A stretch of DNA of 64,000 bases, from contig NZ_LT906483.1 in the NCBI RefSeq assembly GCF_900187065.1, forward strand, positions 3,596,001 through 3,660,000. The letters run 5' to 3'. The DNA is from Mycolicibacterium thermoresistibile. Lineage in GTDB: Bacteria > Actinomycetota > Actinomycetes > Mycobacteriales > Mycobacteriaceae. Below the pieces are notes generated by a model. It had not been told where the DNA came from and made no database searches. It worked only from the letters and a program-made list of their open reading frames with translations. Made by a program: the position numbers and the translations under genes. Positions 35,807-42,841 of this stretch are shown here, piece by piece (position 1 is the stretch's first letter; every line of letters starts with the position of its first letter).

Positions 35807-37225
35807 ATGTATGCGCGTCTGCGGTCATTCACCACGGCAGGCGTGGCGCTTGTCGGGGCCGGCATCATCACGGTGGCCCCGACAATCGCCCCGCCCGTAC
35901 CCGACATCACGGTAGAGGCGAAATACTCGTCCGCCTCGGTTCAACCGACGGCGTTCGCGAACCCGTTGGACGCCTACGGGCAACTGTTCCAGAACACGGC
36001 CGAGAATCTCCAGGGCCTGTTCAGCGTCCTCTCCGCGAACCCAGCCCCGATCTTGCAGCAGATCGTTGCCAATCAGGTCGAGAACGTCGAAGCGTTCTTC
36101 CCCGAACTGGTGTCCACACTCCAGTCTCTTGCGTATGCGTTCTCGCCCGAGAACCCCCAGGGCGTGTTCTTCATGATCGAGACCGCTGTCGACCTGCTGC
36201 GGGCCGGCGAGATACAGCAGGCATTCGACGTCCTGGCAATGGGTCCGGTGATCGTGATCGGTTTGCCGTTGCTCATGGGCAATCTGGTGCCCGCCGCGAT
36301 TGATCTCATCGGGAAGCCTCTTCAGAACCTGACCAATGTGATCACCTCGTTCGCCACCGACCCGGGGACCCTGCTCGGCCTCGTCCTCGCCCCCCTCAAC
36401 CCGGTCATGGCCTTGGTGGGTGGCACTGGACTGGCTCTCCAGAACATCGTCGAAGCAGCGGGTGATCCCGCGCAGCTCGTCAGCGCGTTGATAGCGGCAC
36501 CGGCCACCATCCTGGACGCGGCGCTCAACGGCTACACACCGGATGGTGGCCTGTTGCTCGGCGGACTGCTCGGCTCGGGAGTCGACGGAAATACCGGTGG
36601 AACGATCGCGCTCCTGCATGGGGTTCGGGTGGCGATCGCTCAAGTTCTCGGCTACACACCCAATCCGGTCTCGACCATGATGTCGACTCACACCGTCTCG
36701 ACAGAGACGCCTGTCGAGATCGACTCCCTCGATGAAGGAGATCTGGTCGAGAATCAATCGGCCGGAAGCCAGGCGACGGCGGAAACGAACGATGGTCCCG
36801 CCATCCGGGAGGCAGGCGTGCAGCGACTGGCCGCCCCCACGGAGCCAACCGTCGAATCCGGGCTCGAAGCCGACTCGAAATCCGCTGAGGACGGCGACAC
36901 CTCAGTTTCGGCGGCCGAAGAGACCACCGGTGCGAAGGAGGCGAGCCTGACCGCGGTCGAGAGCCGCGCCTCGCTTGTTCGTGACAGCCTCCGGGCGGTT
37001 CCGGGCGAGACCGTCGCCGACGGTGCAAAGCCCCGCGAGCAGTCGGGCCCTGTCCGCGGCGTTCGAGGCCAACTCCGCACTACGGCACCCAGCGTCCAGA
37101 ACGGAGTTGCAGCGACGTCGGCCGTCGGTGAGCGCGTAAGCACCAACGCCAAGGATGCTTCCGGTTCGTCGACTTCGACTGCCACCGGCAGCAACGACAG
37201 GGGTCCGGGCGACGCCGACGAGTAA
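35807..37225 (+). CDS. Secreted-family protein E (possible GjpA-type envelope protein)
   Basis: The 472-residue protein opens MYARLRSFTTAGVALVGAGI then ITVAPTIAPPVPDITVEA. The core (about 50-290) shares family markers with F-H: NPAPILQQIVANQVEN near residue 80, a GEIQQAFDV segment, GPVIVIGLPLL, and ALIAAPATILDAALNGYTPD before HGVRVAIAQVLG. The tail of about 180 residues is rich in Glu, Ser, Thr and Ala and ends RGPGDADE. One short positively charged N-terminus plus one hydrophobic stretch suggests a signal peptide or signal anchor. Similar mycobacterial proteins are, as I recall, automatically labelled GjpA-type outer membrane porin; I cannot verify that here and it says little about function. 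Expressed from its own conserved promoter and followed by its own terminator. Confidence 0.75.
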   Translation: MYARLRSFTTAGVALVGAGIITVAPTIAPPVPDITVEAKYSSASVQPTAFANPLDAYGQLFQNTAENLQGLFSVLSANPAPILQQIVANQVENVEAFFPELVSTLQSLAYAFSPENPQGVFFMIETAVDLLRAGEIQQAFDVLAMGPVIVIGLPLLMGNLVPAAIDLIGKPLQNLTNVITSFATDPGTLLGLVLAPLNPVMALVGGTGLALQNIVEAAGDPAQLVSALIAAPATILDAALNGYTPDGGLLLGGLLGSGVDGNTGGTIALLHGVRVAIAQVLGYTPNPVSTMMSTHTVSTETPVEIDSLDEGDLVENQSAGSQATAETNDGPAIREAGVQRLAAPTEPTVESGLEADSKSAEDGDTSVSAAEETTGAKEASLTAVESRASLVRDSLRAVPGETVADGAKPREQSGPVRGVRGQLRTTAPSVQNGVAATSAVGERVSTNAKDASGSSTSTATGSNDRGPGDADE

Positions 37226-37236
37226 TCCCTCTGATG

Positions 37237-37266
37237 GTGGGGCCCCTTGCGATCAAGGGGCCCCAC
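37237..37266 (+). terminator. Terminator after gene E
   Basis: GTGGGGCCCCTTG and CAAGGGGCCCCAC form a perfect 13-bp stem with a 4-base loop, starting 12 bp after the stop codon and followed by TGTTTCTTT. Confidence 0.9.
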
Positions 37267-37760
37267 TGTTTCTTTCCGAATTCTTTTCCGAACCCGCCGG
37301 TTCATCGGCACACGACCTGCGCACCGCAACCGCCGGCAGACGGTACCGGCTACGCGGGCGAAGTTCCGCCGGCGATGCTGATTCCGCTGCCCTGTCGTCA
37401 CGGCGCGGGGCAGACTCGGCTGTATCGGCGTGTCGTCTCAGGTAAAGCATTCGGACCTTCGCCACGGGACGAAGGCGCACTCTCCTCAGCATGGCACGAG
37501 CCGAATCAACGGTAACTTCAGGGCGGCGGCGACGCACCCTGCCCCACCCGACCTCTCTCACGCAAATCGATACCGCCGTTTCGGTGTCGCATTATCGAGC
37601 GACATCATCGGATATCCACCTATCCAGCTAACACGTGTTGCCAAGATCGTCCGGGTAGCCAGCGAACAATGAGCCGGATCGACATTCACTTCTTCCGAAG
37701 TCATAGGCACAGTCCAAAATCAGTCGACACCATGGATTCCGGACAGCCGGTACGCCGACA

Positions 37761-37864
37761 CTGAGAATCTCTCAGTTTTTTTCCCAGATTGCGCCGCAAC
37801 CTTATTACTGTGCGGTAAATTCTCAGTTGTCCGACATCTGCAAACGGCTGGAAGGAGTCGTTTC
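37761..37864 (+). promoter_or_regulatory. Promoter block and leader of gene F
   Basis: Palindrome CTGAGAATCTCTCAG at 37761-37775, a second inverted pair CCGCA/TGCGG at 37794-37798 and 37811-37815, -10 hexamer TAAATT at 37816-37821, 7-bp gap, then the leader starting GTCCGACAT at 37829 with GGAAGGAG before the ATG at 37865. No -35 consensus is present, which suggests an activator-dependent promoter. Confidence 0.78.
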
Positions 37865-39298
37865 ATGCTTGCGTCCATCCGTCCGTATGCGACGGCCGGA
37901 GTTGCCCTGGTGGGCGCCGGAGTCATCGCTGCCGCCCCGGTGGTCGCTCCGCCCATCCCGGAGAGTCACGTCACCGTTCCACAGGTTTCGTCCCAGGCGG
38001 TGGAGCTGTCCGCCTTCTTCGACCCGCTGACCACCTGGATCGAGGTCTTCACGGCCGCGTTCGAGAACGGCGGTGTGATCGCCGAGGAGGTCCTGAGCAA
38101 CCCGGCTCCTGTCCTGCGACAAATCCTCGCCAACCAAATCGGTTACCTACAAACAATTGGGACTGCAGGGCAAGGCCTGGTCGAGGGGTTGACCGAGTTC
38201 CTCTCGCCCGACAACCCGGACGGTTTGATCGCCGGCTTGCAAGAGGCGGTAGCCGAGCTCACCGCGGGTAACTTCGCCGGCTTCGTCGCGGTCGCCGCGA
38301 GAACCACGCTCCTCGGTCCTGTCATAGCGATCGGTTTGCCACTCTTGGCTTCCGGGCTGTTGGAGATCCCGGCGGAGATCGTGCAGAACGTCGCCAACGT
38401 GGTCACCACTCTCACCAGCCCACTTGGCCCGGTGACCATGGCCTTGCTGAGCGGTGCGGGCACCGGCCTCGGGGTGGCGAATGCCTTCGGCGACAGTATC
38501 CAGCTGGCAATCAATGCGATTGGCGAGGCCGACCCGCTGGGCGCCCTCACCGCGCTGCTCAATGCGCCCGGTGTGATGGCCGGTGCGCTGTTGAACGGTT
38601 ACTCCAGCTTGGAAGGCTTCGATTATCCGGGGCTTCTGGTGGGAGCGGACGGTATTCCCGGACTCGTGGAGGTACTCACGGTCACCCTTCCTCGGGCGAT
38701 CGCCGATGCGCTGGGCGCCTCCGGCGGCGTTCCGACGAACCCCTTCGGCGGATTGTTCAGCGCCGCCGAGAAGTCCGCGCCGTCCGCGGCGGGCGGTGTC
38801 GGCGACCCGAGCACCGGAAGTGGCGAGTTCGTCGCTGTCGGTTTCGATGACGGAGACGGGGACGCGAGCGGAGGCGACGCCGTCGGCGACAACACCGGCC
38901 AGGGGTCCGATGCCGAGACCGTCGAGGTCGCAGGCTTTGTCGACAAGCCTGCCAAGAAGGCGAGCAACGCCGCCCTGACCGACGCCACTTCCGAGAACGG
39001 CGGGGTCGAGGTGGTCGAGACCGACGCCGGCTCGGATGAGCTCGACCTTTCCGTCGATGTCGGTGCCGACGACGAAACGCCCAGCATCGGCGGCACAAAC
39101 GCCGACGGCCCGACCGCTGGTGGCTCGGGCGGTGCCACCAAGAACCGGGGATTGACCAAGGCCTCGCTCGGAGATGCCACCGGCGGGGGCTCGGGCAACG
39201 ACTCCGGCTCGGCCACCGGTTCCAGCCGGACCACCGGCGGTTCCGTCGCCGGAGGCGGTTCCGTCGCCGGAGGCGGTTCCGACTCCGGCGACGAGTAG
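37865..39298 (+). CDS. Secreted-family protein F (possible GjpA-type envelope protein)
   Basis: The 477-residue protein starts MLASIRPYATAGVALVGAGV then IAAAPVVAPPIPESH. The core has NPAPVLRQILANQIGYLQ, SPDNPDGLIAGLQEAV (shared with E), LLGPVIAIGLPLLASG and LNAPGVMAGALLNGYSSLEG, then LPRAIADALGA. The tail (about 295-477) is Gly/Ser/Asp-rich; its last 60 residues (KNRGLTKASLGDATGG onward to SDSGDE) are almost the same as in G, and the end holds two copies of an 18-base unit encoding GSVAGG. The identity with G extends past the stop into the terminator, so the 3' ends were duplicated or converted recently. Own promoter and terminator. Function unknown; export and envelope location inferred. Confidence 0.76.
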   Translation: MLASIRPYATAGVALVGAGVIAAAPVVAPPIPESHVTVPQVSSQAVELSAFFDPLTTWIEVFTAAFENGGVIAEEVLSNPAPVLRQILANQIGYLQTIGTAGQGLVEGLTEFLSPDNPDGLIAGLQEAVAELTAGNFAGFVAVAARTTLLGPVIAIGLPLLASGLLEIPAEIVQNVANVVTTLTSPLGPVTMALLSGAGTGLGVANAFGDSIQLAINAIGEADPLGALTALLNAPGVMAGALLNGYSSLEGFDYPGLLVGADGIPGLVEVLTVTLPRAIADALGASGGVPTNPFGGLFSAAEKSAPSAAGGVGDPSTGSGEFVAVGFDDGDGDASGGDAVGDNTGQGSDAETVEVAGFVDKPAKKASNAALTDATSENGGVEVVETDAGSDELDLSVDVGADDETPSIGGTNADGPTAGGSGGATKNRGLTKASLGDATGGGSGNDSGSATGSSRTTGGSVAGGGSVAGGGSDSGDE

Positions 39299-39383
39299 GT
39301 CGATCACGTAGCCGATCACGAGGTCGATTACGTAGAGGTCCTTGCCGCGGCACCCCTCCTTTCTCAGCCCGGCAACAGGACAC

Positions 39384-39428
39384 GGCCCCGCCTTCCGTGG
39401 TGTCGAGAGACCCACGGGAGGCGGGGCC
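39384..39428 (+). terminator. Terminator after gene F
   Basis: GGCCCCGCCTTCCGTGG (39384-39400) pairs with CCCACGGGAGGCGGGGCC (39411-39428), a stem of about 17 bp with a 10-base loop. The same structure follows gene G with a C-G pair replaced by T-A, which supports the fold. Confidence 0.85.
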
Positions 39429-39631
39429 CCCTCTGGCGTGTGCCGCCGCTGTCCCGCGCTCGCGCCCGGAGGATATCGAGCAAATACCGTTGATCAGCCG
39501 TACGGCAACTCCGCAGACCGTACGGCAACACCTGCGGTTCGACCGTGCCCGCTCACATCGCGCCCTGATCGATTGTCTCGTACGCCCAAACACGCCTACC
39601 CACAGGGCATCTCACGAAGCGATGTTCGCGA

Positions 39632-39733
39632 CTGGGAGATCTCAGATTTTTGGCCAACCTCTTCCGCAATCTTATTACTCTGCGGTAAGTTCCTGGTTGT
39701 CCGACATCTGCAAACGGCTGGAAGGAGTCGTTG
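39632..39733 (+). promoter_or_regulatory. Promoter block and leader of gene G
   Basis: Slightly degraded palindrome CTGGGAGATCTCAG at 39632-39645, inverted pair CCGCA/TGCGG (39664-39668, 39681-39685), -10 hexamer TAAGTT at 39686-39691, 7-bp gap, and the leader from GTCCGACAT at 39699 through GGAAGGAG to the ATG at 39734. Confidence 0.76.
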
Positions 39734-41077
39734 ATGCTCTCATCCATCCGACCGTATGCGACGGCCGGCGTCGCCCTGGTGGGCGCCGGCGTCATCGCGG
39801 TCGCCCCGACGGTCACGCCACCTCTGCCGGACATCAAAGTGCCGGCGACCGTGGCCTCCCCGGTGCAGCTCACCGTCAGCCCCATCGAGTTCTACACCGG
39901 GCTGTTCGAGCGAACGACCGGCAACGCGAGTGCACTGGTCGAGAAATTCCTCGCCAACCCGGCGCCGATCCTGTCGCAGATCATCGAAAACCAGGTGGCG
40001 AACCTCGAATTCGCCATGGAGGTCATCCCGACCTCCATCAACGACGCCATCGAAGTATTCAACACCGTCGGACGGGCCCAGCTGGAAATCGCGTTCCAAC
40101 AGCTCGCCGAGGGAGATCTCTACGGCGCCGTGCAAACGGTGCAGAACATCATGCTGCCCGTGGCACTCCCGCTCCTCGAAGCGCTGGGCGCTCCGCTACG
40201 GCCGATCATGATGGCGTCCGACAATCTGAACAGGGTCGTCCAGCAGGTCATCCCCTCACTCATTCTGGCCGGCCCCATCGCGCTCATCGGGCCCATCAAC
40301 GCCACCATGGCCGCGGCCGTCTATGTCGTGCAGAGCATCGCCGACGGTGTGATGTCCGGCGACCCGATCGAGGTCGTGAACGCTCTGATCAATGCCCCCG
40401 GCGTGGTCATCGACGGCTTCCTCAACGGCGGTTACGGCGGCGTACTGAACGGGGGCATCCTCTCCGTCGCGGGAATGGGCCCGCCCGGACCGATCGACCT
40501 GCTGCTGACTTTCCGGGAACAGATCGCACAGGCGCTTGTCCCGCAGGGTCCGTACGCCCCGACCACGTCGGCCGCCTCCGCTGTTGAGGAATCAGCTCCT
40601 CCGACGGCGCAGGTCACCAAGACAACGCTCGGAAACAATGTGGTCGATGTCGAGGTGTCCGCGACCAGCCTTGACACCACCACGTCGTCTGCCGCGGGGC
40701 CCGAGGGCAACAGCACCCCTGTCGCCAAGACCGGGAACGACGGTGCCGGCAGCGAGAATCCGGTCGAACAGGTCGAAAGCGAAGGCTTGTCGGACACCGG
40801 CCTGTCGGATGACGACTCGACGACGGCGCTGAAGAACGACGAGTCGACCACACCGAGTGGCGGAACCGACCTCAGCAACGGCAACAAGGTGTCGCCAACC
40901 GCGACGACCGCCGCGACAACGCAGAACGGCGTCGCCAAGAACCGGGGCCTGACCAAGGCCTCGCTCGGGGATGCCACCGGCGGGAGCTCGGGCGGCGACT
41001 CCGGCTCGGCCACCGGTTCCAGCCGGACCACCGCAGGCTCGGGCAACACCGGAGGTTCGGACTCCGGCGATGAGTAG
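39734..41077 (+). CDS. Secreted-family protein G (possible GjpA-type envelope protein)
   Basis: The 447-residue protein starts MLSSIRPYATAGVALVGAGV then IAVAPTVTPPLPDIKVPA. A TTG directly before the ATG is in frame but the ATG matches F and H. The core contains NPAPILSQIIENQVANLEF, QLAEGDLYGAVQTVQN, SGDPIEVVNALINAPGVVID and FLNGGYGG, then LTFREQIAQALVPQG. The tail is Thr/Ser/Gly/Asp-rich: GGTDLSNGNKVSP, which recurs in H, then the KNRGLTKASLGDATGG end shared with F. This mixture of tail blocks suggests recombination among neighbours. Its own promoter block and terminator are present. No enzyme motif; predicted exported protein. Confidence 0.76.
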   Translation: MLSSIRPYATAGVALVGAGVIAVAPTVTPPLPDIKVPATVASPVQLTVSPIEFYTGLFERTTGNASALVEKFLANPAPILSQIIENQVANLEFAMEVIPTSINDAIEVFNTVGRAQLEIAFQQLAEGDLYGAVQTVQNIMLPVALPLLEALGAPLRPIMMASDNLNRVVQQVIPSLILAGPIALIGPINATMAAAVYVVQSIADGVMSGDPIEVVNALINAPGVVIDGFLNGGYGGVLNGGILSVAGMGPPGPIDLLLTFREQIAQALVPQGPYAPTTSAASAVEESAPPTAQVTKTTLGNNVVDVEVSATSLDTTTSSAAGPEGNSTPVAKTGNDGAGSENPVEQVESEGLSDTGLSDDDSTTALKNDESTTPSGGTDLSNGNKVSPTATTAATTQNGVAKNRGLTKASLGDATGGSSGGDSGSATGSSRTTAGSGNTGGSDSGDE

Positions 41078-41144
41078 GTCGATCACGTAGTCGATCACGA
41101 GACGTCCTGCCGGGGCACCCCTCCTCAGCCCGGCAACAGGACAC

Positions 41145-41188
41145 GGCCCCGTCGCCTGTGGTGTCGAAAGACCCACGGGGACGGGGCC
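41145..41188 (+). terminator. Terminator after gene G
   Basis: GGCCCCGTCGCCTGTGG (41145-41161) pairs with CCCACGGGGACGGGGCC (41172-41188) apart from one mismatch and a bulge. Homologous to the F terminator, with pair-preserving change in the stem. Confidence 0.85.
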
Positions 41189-41291
41189 ACTCGCGTCTCG
41201 GCCAGTTTTCCCGTCGCACACGCGACGGATCATCTCGGACAGCCGGAAATTCCCACCACCACCGCCACGGCAGTTCAGAGCCGCCGCTCTA

Positions 41292-41395
41292 CTGAGAATT
41301 TCTCAGCTTTTTCCCAGATTTGCGCCGCAAATTATTTACCGTGAGGTAAGTTCAGGCGTGTCCGACATCTGTGAACGGCTGGAAGGAGTCGTTTC
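41292..41395 (+). promoter_or_regulatory. Promoter block and leader of gene H
   Basis: Perfect palindrome CTGAGAATTTCTCAG at 41292-41306, -10 hexamer TAAGTT at 41347-41352, 7-bp gap, leader GTCCGACATCTGTGAACGG at 41360 and GGAAGGAG before the ATG at 41396. The CCGCA/TGCGG pair seen in F and G is imperfect here (CCGCA/TGAGG). Confidence 0.78.
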
Positions 41396-42709
41396 ATGCT
41401 CGCATCGATCCGTCCGTACGCGACGGCCGGTGTCGCCCTCGTGGGCGCCGGCGTCATAGCTGTGACCCCTGTGGCACCCCCACCGGCCGACATACAAGTA
41501 TCCAGACAGGCGGTAGCGCTGTCCGCCATCTCGAATCCCGGAGATCCCGTCGTCGCCTACGGGGAGCTGATCGCGAACACGATCGGCAGCCTGCAAGGGC
41601 TCGGCGGGCAGTTCGCGGCAGATCCCGCGCCGGTCCTCGTCAAGATCCTCCAGAACCAGATCGCCAACGGTCAGCTGATCGGCTCGGCGCTCGACGAGGC
41701 GTTGGGATTCCTCCTCCAGGGCGTCGAAGCACTGCCCGGTGCGCTGGAAGAGGCATTCGCCCTGCTCACTCAGGGCGACCTGAAGGGCGCCGTCGACGCC
41801 TTCATGATGGGCATCATCCCGGCCGCGCTCGGGATGATCGTCCCGCTCGTCGCGGGCAGCATGATCATCACCAACACCGCCGACAATTTTGCGAGGGCGG
41901 TGTCAGCAGTGCTCGACGTCGACGCCATGCTGCCGACTCTGCTGGGCTTCGCCGGCCCCGTTCTCTCCGCCGTGGACGGGTTTGTGACCAGCGGCCAGGC
42001 GGTCCTCGACGGCGTTCTCGCCGGAGATCCGATCGCGGTGCTCAATGCCGTGGCGAGCACACCCGCCGTACTCATCGACGCGGTGCTGAACGGGTCCGGA
42101 GCGCTTCTCGGGTTCCTTCCGCTGCCGGGCCTGCTCACCCCGGCGACGGCGCCCATCGGTGGCCCCATAGCCACGCTGCTCGGCATCCGCAACGCGATTG
42201 CGGACGCATTGCAGCCAGTGGAGCAGATCGCCGCAGCGAGCGCGGCCGCACCGATGGCTGCGAAAGCCGAAGTGAAAGCCGAAGAGGAAGTCGACGCTGT
42301 CGCCGCTGTGACGAGCGTGCCCGGTGAGAACTTCAGGACGGTCAACCTGACGACAGAACTGTCGACGGCCGTCGAGAATCCCGTTGCCGGCGAGCCCAAG
42401 AAGTCCGCAGCCGTTGACGGGGTCCCCACCACCGTGGCCACCGAAGAGGCCACCACTGGGGCGACCGAATCGCTCGATCCGGCAGCTGCGACGGAAGGCG
42501 ACGACGGCCTCGAGGACGACTCCGCTAAGAACGCCAACGGTGGAACCGACCTGAGCGACGGCAACAAGGCCACCCCCGCCACCACCGCCGGTGACACCTC
42601 GGCCGACTCGGGCTCGAACAAGGCCGGGCAGTCCACGTTGCGCGCCGGCGTCAAGAAGGCGACCGCGAAAGCGTCCGCTGCCAGCAGCACCGGCGGAAGC
42701 GACGAGTAA
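41396..42709 (+). CDS. Secreted-family protein H (possible GjpA-type envelope protein)
   Basis: The 437-residue protein starts MLASIRPYATAGVALVGAGV then IAVTPVAPPPADIQV. The core has DPAPVLVKILQNQIANGQL, LLTQGDLKGAVDAFMMG, LAGDPIAVLNAVASTPAVLI and DAVLNGSGALLGFLPLPG, then LLGIRNAIADALQPVEQ. The tail is rich in Ala, Glu, Thr and Lys, contains NGGTDLSDGNKATPA (also in G), and ends SSTGGSDE. It is the last member of the array; its terminator and the converging lpqW gene follow. Of the family, H looks to me the closest to the proteins usually given the GjpA porin label, but a transmembrane barrel is not evident from the mostly helical-looking sequence. Confidence 0.76.
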   Translation: MLASIRPYATAGVALVGAGVIAVTPVAPPPADIQVSRQAVALSAISNPGDPVVAYGELIANTIGSLQGLGGQFAADPAPVLVKILQNQIANGQLIGSALDEALGFLLQGVEALPGALEEAFALLTQGDLKGAVDAFMMGIIPAALGMIVPLVAGSMIITNTADNFARAVSAVLDVDAMLPTLLGFAGPVLSAVDGFVTSGQAVLDGVLAGDPIAVLNAVASTPAVLIDAVLNGSGALLGFLPLPGLLTPATAPIGGPIATLLGIRNAIADALQPVEQIAAASAAAPMAAKAEVKAEEEVDAVAAVTSVPGENFRTVNLTTELSTAVENPVAGEPKKSAAVDGVPTTVATEEATTGATESLDPAAATEGDDGLEDDSAKNANGGTDLSDGNKATPATTAGDTSADSGSNKAGQSTLRAGVKKATAKASAASSTGGSDE

Positions 42710-42731
42710 CCGGTAACCACAGCTCCACCGC

Positions 42732-42761
42732 GTAGGCCCCCTCTCACCAGAGGGGGCCTAC
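42732..42761 (+). terminator. Terminator after gene H
   Basis: GTAGGCCCCCTCT (42732-42744) and AGAGGGGGCCTAC (42749-42761), a perfect 13-bp stem with a 4-base loop, 23 bp after the stop. It could serve both H and the converging lpqW. Confidence 0.9.
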
Positions 42762-42841
42762 TGCTGTCGTTTGTCGCTCCGAGGTGGGCCAGTGCACGCC
42801 CCCGTCCAGCAGCGGTTGCCACATACCGCCCAAAATGCCGT

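Larger units (their letters stand above)
37226..37864. other. 639-bp region between genes E and F
   Basis: Contains the E terminator (37237-37266) at the left and the F promoter block (37761-37864) at the right. The 490 bp in between have no gene, hairpin or repeat that I could support. Confidence 0.5.
39299..39733. other. 435-bp region between genes F and G
   Basis: Begins with three 12-base tandem units (GTCGATCACGTA, GCCGATCACGAG, GTCGATTACGTA; 39299-39334), then a block shared with the region after G, the F terminator, and the G promoter block from 39632. No additional gene. Confidence 0.55.
41078..41395. other. 318-bp region between genes G and H
   Basis: Two 12-base units like those after F, a block similar to the F downstream region, the G terminator, and the H promoter block. 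No gene. Confidence 0.5.

Noticed and set aside
39299..39334. Three 12-base units after gene F, considered as a CRISPR-like or regulatory array
   Set aside because: Units are contiguous, imperfect and only three; no spacers and no cas genes. Simple slippage repeat.
22887..42709. Calling A-H PE or PPE proteins because of their location
   Set aside because: No Pro-Glu or Pro-Pro-Glu N-terminus, no YxxxD/E or W-x-G helical hairpin; the N-terminus is a single hydrophobic segment.
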